Shown piece after piece: positions 34,433 through 44,270 of a stretch of DNA of 64,000 nt. The stretch is from Candidatus Binatia bacterium (GTDB taxonomy: Bacteria > Desulfobacterota > Binatia > UBA12015): contig JAQWJE010000008.1 of the NCBI GenBank assembly GCA_029248525.1, forward strand, positions 186,001 to 250,000. The letters are read 5' to 3'. Every line of letters starts with the position of its first letter. The stretch's first letter is position 1. Under the pieces are notes generated by a model. The model worked only from the letters and a program-made list of their open reading frames with translations. It was not told the DNA's origin and made no database searches. Both the position numbers and the translations under genes were made by a program.

Positions 34433-34573
34433 GGCTGGAGTGTATGGTGGGCGCTTCCGGCAAGCAACGTCCGCGTACGTGTTTCTCGCTCGGATGCAGA
34501 AAACCATCCGAGCGGGGCCTTCCGGATGGAATTTCTCGCCTTCGTTGTTAGGGTTCGCGGGGGAGTATCGAAC

Positions 34574-35320
34574 ATGTCGGGACATTCAAAGTGGAGTACA
34601 ATCAAGCACAAGAAGGCTGCCAAGGACGCGAAGCGTGGCAAGATCTTCACCAAGCTGATTCGTGAAATCACGGTCGCTGCGCGGATGGGGAACAGCGGGG
34701 ATCCGAACTTCAATCCTCGCCTGCGCACAGCAATTGGCGCCGCAAAGTCCGCCAGTATGCCGGCCGATAATATTGATCGGGCCATCAAGAAGGGTACGGG
34801 GGATCTCGAGGGCGCAACCTATGAGGACGTGACTTACGAAGGTTATGGCCCGGGTGGCGTCGCGATTCTGGTGAATTGCCTGACGGATAACCGCAATCGA
34901 ACCGTCTCGTCTGTTCGCATGACCTTCAACAAAAATGGCGGCAATATGGGCGAATCGGGTTGTGTGAACTGGATGTTCCACAAAAAGGGTTTGGTCATGG
35001 TCGAGGCGGATTCCGCCGAGGAAGAGCGGGTCATGGAGGTGGCACTGGAGGCCGGAGCGGAAGATGTGGCCGCGATGGGCGAAGGGTTCGAGGTCACAAC
35101 CGAACCCGAAGGATTCGCCGATGTTCGTGATGCTCTCGAGACCAGCGGATTTTCCATCGTCAGCGCGGAAGTGGCCAATGTGCCGGAGAATACGCAGGCG
35201 ATCGCCGGCGCAGAGGCGACCAAGCTGCTCAAGCTTCTCGACGCGCTCGAAGACGATGACGATGTCCAAACGGTTTCGGCCAATGCGGATATCGCCGAGG
35301 AAAGTCTGGCGAATGCCTGA
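34574..35320 (+). CDS. yebC: YebC/PmpR family DNA-binding regulatory protein
   Basis: A 248-residue YebC-type protein, with the universal start [18 protein letters not shown] and [36 protein letters not shown] and [12 protein letters not shown] complete the signature. Members act as transcription regulators and, in some bacteria, help ribosomes at proline stretches. The downstream P450 starts inside the last three codons. RuvABC genes, frequent yebC neighbours, lie about 7 kb away. Confidence 0.95.
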   Translation: MSGHSKWSTIKHKKAAKDAKRGKIFTKLIREITVAARMGNSGDPNFNPRLRTAIGAAKSASMPADNIDRAIKKGTGDLEGATYEDVTYEGYGPGGVAILVNCLTDNRNRTVSSVRMTFNKNGGNMGESGCVNWMFHKKGLVMVEADSAEEERVMEVALEAGAEDVAAMGEGFEVTTEPEGFADVRDALETSGFSIVSAEVANVPENTQAIAGAEATKLLKLLDALEDDDDVQTVSANADIAEESLANA

Positions 35321-36587
35321 GGGGCCCGGCAACGGGAATCGAATCACGGACGGTCGAGAGTTGGTCGATCCGGTTTCCTACGCGGAGAACGGCACGCCGC
35401 ACGATCTCTGGACGCGCCTGCGGCAGGAGTCTCCGGTGCATCGCTGCACACCGGCGGGGTTCGAACCCTTCTGGGCGATCACCAAGCATGCCGATATATC
35501 CGCGATTTCCAAACAGCCCGCGCTTTTTTCCAACGAGCCGGGTGTCGTCGTTCTGGGGGATCATCAATTGAAGGCTCGGGCTGACGGAAACGGCCTTGGC
35601 GCGATGAAAACGATCATCGAAATGGACCCGCCCGATCATGTGGCTTATCGCAAAGTCACCAGCGCCTGGTTCACGCCGCGCTCGATTACTCGACTGGACG
35701 CGGCGATCGAGGAAAGTGCGCGCAGGATTTTCGACGATCTTGCGGGAACGGGCGGCGAGGGCGTTTGCGATTGGGCGACAGAGGTTGCGGTGCGGCACCC
35801 GCTGACGATTCTCTCGACGGTTCTCGGTCTGACGCCCGAGGAAGAGCCGAAGGTCCTCGAACTGACGAATCAGCTGTTTGCGGCGGACGACCCCGATCTG
35901 CGTCGCGAAGGCGATGATTATGACGAGCGAGTGGTTGCTTTGGGGACGGAGATTTACGCTCTCTTCGAGAGGATTATCGAGGACCGCCGCGCGCATCCCA
36001 CTGACGATTTGGCCACGGTGATTGCGAATGCCGAGATTGATGGAAAACAGATGGGGCCGCTCGAGACGTTCGGCTACTACCTGATTATTTTCACCGCGGG
36101 TCACGATACGACCAAAAATGCGATTGCCGGGATGATGCAGGAATTGCTCAAGAACCCCGAGGAATTGGCCAAGCTTCGCGCGCATCCGGAGTGGATCGAC
36201 TCGGCGGTCGAGGAAATCGTCCGCTGGACCGCACCTGTGAACTATATGAAGCGGACGGCCCTCGCAGATACCGAGGTGCGGGGGCAGAAAATTGCCAAAG
36301 GCGATTTCCTTGCCATGTTCTACGCCTCGGCCAACCGGGACGAGGAGGTCTTCGCGGACCCCTTCGCGTTTCGGGTGGACCGGAACCCCAATCCGCACCT
36401 CGGGTTCGGGATCGGCGAGCATTTCTGTCTCGGCGCACATATGGCGAAGCGATCGTTGCGAGCCTTGGTCGCCGAGATGGCCAATCGCCTCGAGTCGGTG
36501 CAGGCGACGGGCGAGGCAAGCCAGATTCACTCCAGCTTTGTCGTGGGGCTCAAGAAGTTACCCGTTTCCTACCGGATCACGCCTTAG
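35313..36587 (+). CDS. Cytochrome P450 monooxygenase
   Basis: A 424-residue class I bacterial P450. The I-helix oxygen motif is [14 protein letters not shown] (Thr at about 266), the ExxR is EEIVRW, and the heme-binding loop is [17 protein letters not shown] with the Cys ligand at about 371. [20 protein letters not shown] and [16 protein letters not shown] are typical of CYP families acting on terpenes, steroids and alkyl compounds (CYP125/142/123-like). No ferredoxin is adjacent. The substrate cannot be named. It overlaps the end of yebC and may be co-transcribed. Confidence 0.92.
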   Translation: MPEGPGNGNRITDGRELVDPVSYAENGTPHDLWTRLRQESPVHRCTPAGFEPFWAITKHADISAISKQPALFSNEPGVVVLGDHQLKARADGNGLGAMKTIIEMDPPDHVAYRKVTSAWFTPRSITRLDAAIEESARRIFDDLAGTGGEGVCDWATEVAVRHPLTILSTVLGLTPEEEPKVLELTNQLFAADDPDLRREGDDYDERVVALGTEIYALFERIIEDRRAHPTDDLATVIANAEIDGKQMGPLETFGYYLIIFTAGHDTTKNAIAGMMQELLKNPEELAKLRAHPEWIDSAVEEIVRWTAPVNYMKRTALADTEVRGQKIAKGDFLAMFYASANRDEEVFADPFAFRVDRNPNPHLGFGIGEHFCLGAHMAKRSLRALVAEMANRLESVQATGEASQIHSSFVVGLKKLPVSYRITP

Positions 36588-36600
36588 TCTCGGCGATGCC

Positions 36601-37470
36601 TCAGTCCTCCGGTGGGAGCGCGAGGATCGCGGCCGCACTGCGCGCGGTGAGTTCGGCGGCCGGCATCTTGAGCCCGGCAGCGTGACCGACCTCGAGGGCA
36701 AGGCCAAGGTCCTTTTCCAGCAACTTGGCGGCTCCGGCGAATCGCTCCGCCAGAAAATCATTGCCCGGGTCGGCTTCGAGAGCATTGCGGCCTGCCAGCA
36801 TCAGCACGGCGCTGTCGTTGAGGATCCAGCCGAGGACTTCCTGAATTTTCTCGTCGGCGACGCCCTGACTCCGGGTCAGGTTCTGTGCCTCGGTGAGTGC
36901 CTGCCAGAAGCAATATTGCACGAGATTGTTGCCGAGCTTGGCCGTAGTCCCCGCCCCGAGCGGACCACAATGGATGATGTCCTGCCCCGAGGCGGCGAGG
37001 AAGGGACGCACGCGCTCGAAGTCCTGCTCACTTCCGCCGACCATATATCGGAGAGTTCCCGCAGCAGCTCCATGGGGGCCGCCGGTCATCTGGGCGTCGA
37101 CCAGCGTGACGCTTTTGGCCGCCGCCGTTTCGGCCAGTCGTTTGGTGGTCTCGGGATGGATGGTGCCGTGCAGGGCGATAATGGTTCCGGGCCGGGCTGT
37201 TTCGAGAAGACCACCGGGTCCGGCCACGACAGATTCGGTCTGCGCGTCGTCAAGGACGCAGACACCGATGATCTCGGCATGGCTGGCAACATCCGCTGCG
37301 CTGTCGGCGGCGTGGGCGCCCGCTTCGACAAGCGGCGCCATGGCGTCGGTCGAAATGTCGTGGACCCACGTTTCGAATCCGGCTTCGGGCAGGCGGGCGG
37401 CCATGGGGGCACCGATAAAGCCGAGGCCGATAAATCCAACTCGAAGCGCCTTTTCCTGTGTTTCACTCAT
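36601..37470 (-). CDS. NAD(P)-dependent beta-hydroxyacid dehydrogenase (HIBADH family)
   Basis: A 289-residue protein with FIGLGFIGAPMAARL (NAD(P) loop), the substrate-binding DAQMTGGPHGAAAGTL and the catalytic Lys in GPLGAGTTAKLGNNL. Close relatives are 3-hydroxyisobutyrate, tartronate-semialdehyde and imine reductases; the Gly-Gly-Pro at the substrate loop replaces the usual SGG. The substrate is not determinable here. It is coupled by ATGA to the upstream lipoprotein at 37467-38060. Confidence 0.85.
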   Translation of the reverse strand: MSETQEKALRVGFIGLGFIGAPMAARLPEAGFETWVHDISTDAMAPLVEAGAHAADSAADVASHAEIIGVCVLDDAQTESVVAGPGGLLETARPGTIIALHGTIHPETTKRLAETAAAKSVTLVDAQMTGGPHGAAAGTLRYMVGGSEQDFERVRPFLAASGQDIIHCGPLGAGTTAKLGNNLVQYCFWQALTEAQNLTRSQGVADEKIQEVLGWILNDSAVLMLAGRNALEADPGNDFLAERFAGAAKLLEKDLGLALEVGHAAGLKMPAAELTARSAAAILALPPED

Positions 37471-38060
37471 GGGTTCGTTTCCTTGTCTGCCGCAGTCGGC
37501 GTGTTTTCGTAAAATTTCTTGAGGCCTCGAGCGACCCCATCGTTGGTGGTCTGGATCAAGTTCCTCAGGGCGATCTGGTGCAGGAACTCCAGGGTGGGTC
37601 CGCCATCCAATGTGTAGGATAATTGGCAGATCAGTTCGCTTTGGTCGCCGGGGTGGTCGCTGAGTCGATAGAGGAAAGTGGCTTCCTTGAAAATGATCGG
37701 GCTTGCCTCGCCGTTGTGCAGCCGCAGGGTATAGCCTTGGCCGTCGTTCCAGTGAGTGACCGTTTCATCCATGCCGCCGAGCGCTTGTTCGACATGGCGG
37801 CTCGCGCCTTCGCCTCGTCTGGCGACTGTGGTGATGCGGGTCGTGGTGACGCCGGGCACGTAGCGATGGGCCTGGTCGAACTTTTCCAGCTGACGCCAGG
37901 CTTCCTGTTGGCTCATTTTCAGGATCACGCGGCTCTGGGCAACGTGTCTCGGGGGCATGGCGGTCGCAGGGTTGCAGGCGAGGGTGGCGAGGCAGGCGAT
38001 CGCCGCCAGAATCGGAAGCGGCCGAAGGAGAATTCGCTGGTTGGTATCCTTGTCTCGCAT
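37467..38060 (-). CDS. Lipoprotein with SRPBCC (START-like) domain
   Basis: A 197-residue protein with an N-terminal lipoprotein signal (lipobox LATLAC, Cys at about 29), followed by a START/SRPBCC-type hydrophobic-pocket domain: MSQQEAWRQLEKFDQAHRYVPGV at its start, a central antiparallel sheet, and the long C-terminal helix LRNLIQTTNDGVARGLKKFYEN. Such domains bind lipids, sterols or aromatic ligands; a periplasmic lipid-anchored version is less common. It is divergent from the CYP51-ferredoxin gene with 56 bases between and coupled to the dehydrogenase. Confidence 0.75.
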   Translation of the reverse strand: MRDKDTNQRILLRPLPILAAIACLATLACNPATAMPPRHVAQSRVILKMSQQEAWRQLEKFDQAHRYVPGVTTTRITTVARRGEGASRHVEQALGGMDETVTHWNDGQGYTLRLHNGEASPIIFKEATFLYRLSDHPGDQSELICQLSYTLDGGPTLEFLHQIALRNLIQTTNDGVARGLKKFYENTPTAADKETNP

Positions 38061-38116
38061 GATTCGTGCTGGTGAGGGACGCGCCCCCGCTGGAGTCCTG
38101 ACGTTAGGCAAGGTAC

Positions 38117-39730
38117 TTGTCTATCTCCGTGAAGCAAGAAGAGACAAATACTCCCCCGGTTCTTTCCGGCGCCTGGCCCTTTCTGGGGCACCTGCTGGCT
38201 TTTCGGCAAGCGCCGATTGCGACCATGCAACGAGTTTCCGATTCGTGTGGCGAGATCGGCACGATGATCCTCGGGCCACAAAAGGTCGCGTTGCTTTCGG
38301 GGGAGAAGGCCCATGAGGCTTTCTTCCGCGCACCCGATGAGCAATTCGATCAAGCGCAGGCCTACCCGTTCATGAAACCGATTTTTGGGGCGGGCGTCGT
38401 CTTTGATGCCGAGAACCCCGAACAGCGTCGTCAGGCGATGAAGAATCAGGCGCTTCGAGATACGCAGATGCGGGGGCACGCCGAGGGGATCGCCGCGGAG
38501 ACAGAGAAGATGTGTGCTCGTCTCGGCAGTGAAGGCGAAATCGATCTGCTCTCTTTCTTCTCGGAACTGACGATTTATACATCCACAGCTTGTCTGATCG
38601 GGCGAGAATTTCGAGATGAAATTACCGGCGAATTCGCAGAACTCTTCCACGAATTGGAGCGAGGCACGGACACGCTGGCCTATGTCAGTCCCTACCTGCC
38701 GCTGAGCAGCTTTCGGCGTCGGGATCGGGCCCGCGCGGCTCTTGTTGCACGGATCGAGGCGATCATTGAGGGGCGCCGCCGGGAGGGCCGTCGGACAAAG
38801 GATCTGGTCGGTGTTCTGACCAGTCTCGTCGACGAGGCCGGAGTCTCTCGCTACTCGGCGGATCAAATCACCGGGATGTTCATTTCCCTGATGTTCGCCG
38901 GGCACCATACGACCTCGGGCACGGCGGCCTGGACCCTGATCGAACTTTTGCGGAACCCCGAGACGCAAGCCAGCGTGAACGACGAGTTGGACACACTTTT
39001 CTCCAACGGTGGCGAGGTCAGCTATCATGCCCTGCGCGAGATTCCGGTTCTGGAGGCTTCGATCACCGAGGCTCTCCGACTGCATCCCCCGCTGATTCTG
39101 TTGATGCGGAAGGTGACCGAGGAGTTTCAGTACGGAGGCTTTCGCGTGCCTGCAGGCTGGAACGCAGCCGTCTCTCCGGCTGTTTCGAATCGTATGGCCA
39201 GCAGTTTTCCGGAGCCCGACCGATTTGATGCCTCGCGCCATCTTGGCTCGAGCCCGCAGAGCCGTCGCATCTTTTCCTATCTATCCTTTGGGGGAGGGCG
39301 CCACCGCTGCGTGGGGGCCGCGTTCGCGTTGATGCAACTCAAGGCGATTTTCAGCGTTCTGTTGCGAGAGTTCGAATTCGAACTGGCCCAGCCCTCGGAG
39401 CATTACCAGAATGACGAGACTCGGATGGTCGTACAGATCCAGCAACCCTGCCGCGTGCGGTACCGACGTCGCGTTGCCCGCGACGTTCAGGACGTAGCTT
39501 CGGTCGGTTCCGGGGGCGAGGCTGCCGGGGCGGCCCGGATCCATGTGGACCGCGATCTATGCCAGGGGCACGGTGTTTGCGCCTCGGAATGTCCCGAGCT
39601 CTTCGCCGTCGACCCCGAGGAACTGAAGGTCGTTCTGCGTAGCGAAGAGGTTCCCGAGGAGCTTCGGGAACGAGCGGAGCGTGCGGTTCGTTATTGCCCA
39701 ACCCGCGCGCTCTCGATCACTTCGGACTAG
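38117..39730 (+). CDS. cyp51: Sterol 14-alpha-demethylase (CYP51) fused to a ferredoxin
   Basis: A 537-residue fusion. Residues about 10-450 match bacterial CYP51 closely: YPFMKPIFGAGVVFD, I-helix MFAGHHTTSGTAAWTLIEL, LEASITEALRLHPPLILLMR, and the heme loop FGGGRHRCVGAAFALMQLKA followed by IFSVLLREFEFELAQP. Residues about 473-537 are a ferredoxin of 3Fe-4S type, with CQGHGVCASEC and a distal CPTRAL. It would remove the 14-alpha methyl group of lanosterol-type sterols; the ferredoxin supplies electrons. A CYP51-ferredoxin fusion is known in Methylococcus capsulatus. The start is uncertain (TTG 38117 or GTG 38129). No oxidosqualene cyclase gene is in the window. Confidence 0.93.
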   Translation: MSISVKQEETNTPPVLSGAWPFLGHLLAFRQAPIATMQRVSDSCGEIGTMILGPQKVALLSGEKAHEAFFRAPDEQFDQAQAYPFMKPIFGAGVVFDAENPEQRRQAMKNQALRDTQMRGHAEGIAAETEKMCARLGSEGEIDLLSFFSELTIYTSTACLIGREFRDEITGEFAELFHELERGTDTLAYVSPYLPLSSFRRRDRARAALVARIEAIIEGRRREGRRTKDLVGVLTSLVDEAGVSRYSADQITGMFISLMFAGHHTTSGTAAWTLIELLRNPETQASVNDELDTLFSNGGEVSYHALREIPVLEASITEALRLHPPLILLMRKVTEEFQYGGFRVPAGWNAAVSPAVSNRMASSFPEPDRFDASRHLGSSPQSRRIFSYLSFGGGRHRCVGAAFALMQLKAIFSVLLREFEFELAQPSEHYQNDETRMVVQIQQPCRVRYRRRVARDVQDVASVGSGGEAAGAARIHVDRDLCQGHGVCASECPELFAVDPEELKVVLRSEEVPEELRERAERAVRYCPTRALSITSD

Positions 39731-39732
39731 AG

Positions 39733-41337
39733 CTATTTTTTCGGGCGAAATCCGACGGCTTTCGCGTCCCAGGTTTCCCCGGTAACGCCGCGCTCTCGCA
39801 GCTTGTACTTTTGCACGCGGCTGGTGGGTGTCATGGGCAGAGCCTCGAGGAATTCGATGTAACGAGGCACGAAAAAGTAGGGCGCGTTTGCGTTGATGAA
39901 CTCGGCCAGCTCCAGCGGTTCGAGCGTGGTTCCGGGTTTGAGGACCACGCAGATTTTCAGCTCGGATTCCGATTCGAGCTCGGCGCTCGGGACGCCATGC
40001 GCCGCAGAGGCGATGATATTCGGATGTGCGTTGGCGGCCGCCTCGACGTGGAATGAGGAGATGTTTCGGCCCTTGAAGCGGATATAATCGGCCGAGCGAT
40101 CGACGAAGAAATAATCGCCGTCCTCGTCTTGGCGAGCGAGATCGCCGGTGTGGTACCAGAGGTTTCGAAAAGCCTCGGCGGTGGCTTCCGCGTTGGCAAA
40201 ATAACCATTGAAGAACACAAAGGGTTCGCGTGTGCGGATCGCGATTTCACCGACGTCGCCCTGAGGCACTTCATTATCGTATTCGTCCAGCAGTCGGACC
40301 TCCATCAGAGGGTGCGGCTCGCCGAGGGCATTGGCTTTCCATTGCGTGCCGGGGGTGCGTCTGAGGATCGGCATCGCCTCGCTCTGGCCGTAGGCCTGAA
40401 TGATGGTCTCGATACCGAAGCGTTCGCGGAAAGGTGCTTCGATCGCGTCGGGCATGGGCACCATGAGAGCTGCGCGCAGCGGGTTGTCGCTGTCGTTCGG
40501 ACGCGCCTCGGCCTGCCACAGGAAAATATGCATCGCTCCCAGCGTAATCGTGACGGTCGCCCCAAAATGGCGGAGCCGATCCCAGAAGTTGCCGGCGGAG
40601 AATGTGGGGTCCATTGCGCACGGGATGCCGCCTGCAAGAGCAAGGAAGATATTCCCGACCCATGCGGCTGATTGGTACATGGGGAGACAATTATAGGCAG
40701 CGTCGCCGGGTCGGAGTTCGAGCTGATCAAGGGTGGACTCGGCGCCATAGATCCAGACGTTATGGCTTTGCATGACGCCCTTGGCGCGACCGGTTGTTCC
40801 CGAAGTGAATAGAATCGCGGCCGTCTGCCCGAGGTGTCTCTCGCGATCGTCGGGTTCGATCGGCTCGGCAGAAAAAAGTTCCTCCATCGAGATGCGAGGC
40901 AGATCAAGGGTTCCGGGGTCGTCGCCTTGAACCACAAGAAATTCGAAGGGCAGGTTCTGCAGCTCGGCGAGCTTGGGCAGGAGATTGCCGTCGACCACGA
41001 GGATTGTGGCGCGACTGTCGACAAGGCTCTGCTCCAACCAGAGTCCTTTATAATCGGTGTTGGTCGGCACCCAGATGCCGCCGAGCTTGTTGAGCCCGAG
41101 AGCGGCGACCGCGAAGTCGGGGCAGCTCCCCATCAGAAACGCGACGGTGTCTCCGGCGTCGATGCCCTTTTCTCGAAAGCGGGTCGCGGCAGCGCAGGCT
41201 CGGCGGTTTGCTTCCGCGAAACTCAGCCGCTGGCCATCCGATACGAGAAAGTCGGCGTCAGGGATTTGTTCGGCCTGGCGGCGGAGCATGCGGCCGAGCA
41301 GGCGTTCTTCGGGTTTTTTCAGGTCAAGTCTGTTCAC
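39733..41337 (-). CDS. AMP-dependent acyl-CoA synthetase/ligase
   Basis: A 534-residue ANL-superfamily enzyme. Motif A5-type phosphate loop is LFTSGTTGRAKGVMQSH (about residue 174); QAYGQSEA marks the acyl-adenylate site; WYHTGDLARQDEDGDYFF and RFKGRNIS are the hinge region; the C-terminal catalytic Lys would be in SRVQKYKLRE. It activates a carboxylic acid, probably a fatty, aromatic or steroid side-chain acid, to acyl-CoA via acyl-AMP. GTG 41337 fits the family start; the longer frame overlaps the next divergent gene. Two bases separate it from the convergent CYP51 gene. Confidence 0.9.
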   Translation of the reverse strand: MNRLDLKKPEERLLGRMLRRQAEQIPDADFLVSDGQRLSFAEANRRACAAATRFREKGIDAGDTVAFLMGSCPDFAVAALGLNKLGGIWVPTNTDYKGLWLEQSLVDSRATILVVDGNLLPKLAELQNLPFEFLVVQGDDPGTLDLPRISMEELFSAEPIEPDDRERHLGQTAAILFTSGTTGRAKGVMQSHNVWIYGAESTLDQLELRPGDAAYNCLPMYQSAAWVGNIFLALAGGIPCAMDPTFSAGNFWDRLRHFGATVTITLGAMHIFLWQAEARPNDSDNPLRAALMVPMPDAIEAPFRERFGIETIIQAYGQSEAMPILRRTPGTQWKANALGEPHPLMEVRLLDEYDNEVPQGDVGEIAIRTREPFVFFNGYFANAEATAEAFRNLWYHTGDLARQDEDGDYFFVDRSADYIRFKGRNISSFHVEAAANAHPNIIASAAHGVPSAELESESELKICVVLKPGTTLEPLELAEFINANAPYFFVPRYIEFLEALPMTPTSRVQKYKLRERGVTGETWDAKAVGFRPKK

Positions 41338-41386
41338 AGGCGCCGATTTATATCCTAAGACCGGGGAAGGAAAGGAATTTGATCCA

Positions 41387-41953
41387 ATGGCAGAATTCTC
41401 AAGAGATGAACTCGAAGAAATGGTGAGCCGTTTCGTGGCGGGAAACCTGGAGGCCGGACGCACCGGGGATTGGAGTGCGATGCCACAATTCTACACCGAA
41501 GAAGCCATCTACTCCTGGGGCAATGGCCCCAAATATGAATTCGTCGCGCGCGGGCGACAGGAGATTGCCGACTACGCCTACGGGAGCGAGATGGAAGGTC
41601 TCGAGACCTGGCATTACCCGTACGTTCGCACGTTGGTCGATGAGAAAAAGGGCGAGTTCATGGGCTTCTGGCGCCAATTGGCCCCTGTCGAAGGCCCGGA
41701 CGGAACGCCCTACGAGATCGGCGGGACGGGCGGTTCCTGGTTTCGCTATGCCGGCAATTTCCAATGGTGCTGGCAGCGGGATTTCTTCGATACGGCCTGC
41801 TCGGGGGCTACATTTCAGCAGATGTGGAAAGACGGCGTTCTGACCCCTGCAATGCAGGCTCGTTTGAAAAAGGGAAGTCGGATGCCCGGCTGGGTCAAGG
41901 CCGGCAGTTTCGATTGGTACGCCACATTGGCCGACCGGGAAGACGAAAACTAA
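41387..41953 (+). CDS. NTF2/SnoaL-fold protein
   Basis: A 188-residue protein of the cone-shaped NTF2-like fold: first helix LEEMVSRFVAGNLEAGRTGDWSAM, then YTEEAIYSWGNGP, then repeated strands around EFVARGRQEI and FMGFWRQLAPVEG. Members include steroid isomerases, cyclases and small dehydratases, as well as non-enzymatic binding proteins. Asp/His residues are seen in TGDWSAM and ETWHYPY, but the active site cannot be assigned. ATG 41387 follows GGAAGGAAAGGAATTTGATCC, a strong ribosome site. It is divergent from the ligase. Confidence 0.75.
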   Translation: MAEFSRDELEEMVSRFVAGNLEAGRTGDWSAMPQFYTEEAIYSWGNGPKYEFVARGRQEIADYAYGSEMEGLETWHYPYVRTLVDEKKGEFMGFWRQLAPVEGPDGTPYEIGGTGGSWFRYAGNFQWCWQRDFFDTACSGATFQQMWKDGVLTPAMQARLKKGSRMPGWVKAGSFDWYATLADREDEN

Positions 41954-42045
41954 CGAAAAATATAGACTTTTCTGCATATCGCCGGTCGGCGTCGCTTGAC
42001 CACGCAGCGGTTTCGCAGGACAACACCAGCAGGGGGTTGTAGCTG

Positions 42046-42606
42046 TTGCGGGTATTAGGGATCGATCCGGGTTCAAGAATCACGGGTTTTGGCGTAGTCG
42101 AAGAAGAGGGACGTGATCTTCGCACCCTCGCATTCGGCGTGGTCAAGCCGGGGGCTGGGGATTTGGGCGCGCGGTTGGCGACTCTGGTCGCCGGCATAGC
42201 GGAAGTCGCCGACGTCTGGGCTCCCGAAATCATCGCTCTCGAGAGAGCTTTTGTGGGCAAGAGTATGTCGAGCGCCCTGCGCCTCGGCGAGGTTCGCGGC
42301 GCGCTGCTCGCCTTTGCGGGGTCGCGAGGGATTCCGGTCCTCGATTATCCGCCGGCGACGGTCAAACTGACCGTCGCCGGGGTCGGTAATGCGAGCAAGG
42401 CATCGGTGGCTTCGGCTGTCGAAGGCACGCTGGGAGGAACTCACCCGGCCGGCGACGCAACCGATGCTCTTGCGGTCGCCCTCTGTCATCTCCGGCACGG
42501 CCGCTTTTCGGGACAAGTGGTCGAGGTCGGGCCTCGCCGTGGCCGAATCACGCAGGCAGCCTCCCGATTGCCTGCAGGGGCGCGCTTTGTGCGTGTCTCG
42601 CGCTAG
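42046..42606 (+). CDS. ruvC: Crossover junction endodeoxyribonuclease RuvC
   Basis: A 186-residue Holliday-junction resolvase. The four catalytic acids are visible: Asp in LGIDPGSRITG, Glu in ALERAFVGK and the two Asp in GDATDALAVAL. YPPATVKLTVAGVGNASK is the DNA-binding region. The start codon is probably TTG at 42046 after AGGGGG; no ATG is near. It is the first of ruvC-ruvA-ruvB-ntrY. Confidence 0.95.
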   Translation: MRVLGIDPGSRITGFGVVEEEGRDLRTLAFGVVKPGAGDLGARLATLVAGIAEVADVWAPEIIALERAFVGKSMSSALRLGEVRGALLAFAGSRGIPVLDYPPATVKLTVAGVGNASKASVASAVEGTLGGTHPAGDATDALAVALCHLRHGRFSGQVVEVGPRRGRITQAASRLPAGARFVRVSR

Positions 42607-42615
42607 GGGCTCGCA

Positions 42616-43209
42616 ATGATCGGGGGACTCAGGGGGAAGGTCGCGCGCAAGGAACCCGGTCGGTTGCTGGTCGACGTCGGCGGCGTTCTCTACGAGGTGA
42701 GCATTTCCCTGCAGGCTTTCGCGGTCCTGCCGGAATCCGGCGAAGCGATCGAGATCGAAATCATCACCCATGTGCGTGAAGATGCGCTACAACTTTTCGG
42801 GTTTTTTGATGCTGTGGAGAAGGTTCTCTTCGAATGGCTGCGGAGCGTGAGCGGCGTCGGTCCTCGTCTTGCGATGAATATCCTCTCCGGGATGCCGGCG
42901 GCCGAAATTCTGGAAGCTCTCCGCGAGGCTGACGCGGGTCGACTGGTGAAAATACCCGGAGTCGGAAAAAAGGTATCGGAGAGACTGGTTGTTGAACTGC
43001 GCGACCGCGCAATCTCCAGCGATTTCGGCCGTGAAGCCTCCGGCGATCCGGTGGTCTCGGAGGAAGGCCGCGGCACGACGGAAGCCCTGTCGGCCCTGGT
43101 GAACCTCGGCTACAAGAAGCCGGAGGCCGAGCGAGTCTTGAAGATGATTCCCGAAGGGCTTTCCCTGGAAGAGACTTTGCGCCAGGCGTTACGCGGGTTT
43201 GCGAAATGA
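42616..43209 (+). CDS. ruvA: Holliday junction DNA helicase subunit RuvA
   Basis: A 197-residue RuvA: N-terminal OB-fold ([27 protein letters not shown]), two helix-hairpin-helix motifs ([10 protein letters not shown] and [13 protein letters not shown]), and C-terminal RuvB-contact domain ([19 protein letters not shown]). It holds the junction open as tetramers. It overlaps ruvB by four bases. Confidence 0.96.
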   Translation: MIGGLRGKVARKEPGRLLVDVGGVLYEVSISLQAFAVLPESGEAIEIEIITHVREDALQLFGFFDAVEKVLFEWLRSVSGVGPRLAMNILSGMPAAEILEALREADAGRLVKIPGVGKKVSERLVVELRDRAISSDFGREASGDPVVSEEGRGTTEALSALVNLGYKKPEAERVLKMIPEGLSLEETLRQALRGFAK

Positions 43210-44270
43210 GTGATCCGTCGAACTCCTCGGATCCATCGAATGCGTCGGAGGCTCGTGGCCTTGATCCAGAGGCTGGAGTCGAGGAAGTTTCATTCGAGTC
43301 CTCACTGAGGCCGGAGAGACTGGTCGATTATATCGGCCAGGACCCCGTCTGCGAGCGACTCGGCGTCGCCATCGAGGCCGCTCGGGGCCGCGGCGAACCG
43401 TTGGACCATATCCTGCTTTCGGGTCCACCGGGCCTGGGCAAGACCTCACTGGCGCAAATCGTTGCTCGAGAGATGGGGGTTTCGTGTCGTCGAACGCAGG
43501 GGCCGGCTATCGAACGCGGTGGCGATCTCGCGGCACTCCTGTCTGACCTGCAGGCGGGGGATGTTCTCTTCATTGACGAGATCCATGGTTTGCCTCGAAA
43601 GGTGGAGGAGATCCTCTACCCGGCAATGGAGGATTTCGAACTGGATCTGATCGTGGGGCAGGGGCCTGCGGCGCGCAGCATGCGGCTTGCTCTGCAGCCA
43701 TTTACGCTCGTGGGCGCAACCACGCGGGCAGGGATGTTGAACGCTCCGCTGAGGGATCGCTTCGGCTCCGGCTTCCGTCTCGAGTTCTACGATACCGAAT
43801 CTCTCGCGCGCATCGTCAAGCGTTCAGCCGCAATTTTGCAACTAGAGTTGGCCGAGGACGCGGCACGTGAGGTCGCACGCCGTTCCCGAGGGACACCCCG
43901 GATTGCCAACCGCCATTTAAAATGGGTCCGGGACTTTTCGCAAGTTCATCACCCCGGGGAACCCGTTACGAAGTCGATTGCCGGCGACGCTCTTTCGCTG
44001 CACCAAGTGGATGCGGCCGGTCTGGATACCATGGACCACGCCATTCTCCGCGCAATCGTCGAACGCTTCGAGGGAGGGCCCGTGGGCGTCGAGAGCCTGG
44101 CGGCAATGCTCGCGGAAGCCCGCGAGACAATCGAGTACGTATACGAGCCCTACCTGGTGCAGTCCGGCTATCTGGCGCGAACGCCACGGGGGCGTGTGGC
44201 GACCGAGCAGACCTGGGCCCTGGTGGCGCCGGGCCGTCGTCCACCCAAACCGGAAGGGGCTCTCTTTTGA
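43206..44270 (+). CDS. ruvB: Holliday junction DNA helicase motor RuvB
   Basis: A 354-residue AAA+ motor. Walker [14 protein letters not shown], Walker [10 protein letters not shown], sensor 1 LVGATTRAG, arginine finger in PLRDRFGSG, and C-terminal winged helix (RTPRGRVAT). It has a short Asn/Ser/Asp-rich N-terminal extension. The last codons contain the TTG start of the histidine kinase, so kinase translation is coupled to ruvB. Confidence 0.96.
   Translation: MSDPSNSSDPSNASEARGLDPEAGVEEVSFESSLRPERLVDYIGQDPVCERLGVAIEAARGRGEPLDHILLSGPPGLGKTSLAQIVAREMGVSCRRTQGPAIERGGDLAALLSDLQAGDVLFIDEIHGLPRKVEEILYPAMEDFELDLIVGQGPAARSMRLALQPFTLVGATTRAGMLNAPLRDRFGSGFRLEFYDTESLARIVKRSAAILQLELAEDAAREVARRSRGTPRIANRHLKWVRDFSQVHHPGEPVTKSIAGDALSLHQVDAAGLDTMDHAILRAIVERFEGGPVGVESLAAMLAEARETIEYVYEPYLVQSGYLARTPRGRVATEQTWALVAPGRRPPKPEGALF

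Noticed and set aside
33317-34573. Upstream extension of the yebC frame to 33317
   Set aside because: Antisense to the STAS gene; YebC proteins start at MSGHSKW, here at 34574.
43922-44266. Upstream extension of the ntrY frame into ruvB
   Set aside because: The codons overlap ruvB in another frame; the kinase start fits TTG 44267 with the TTGA overlap.
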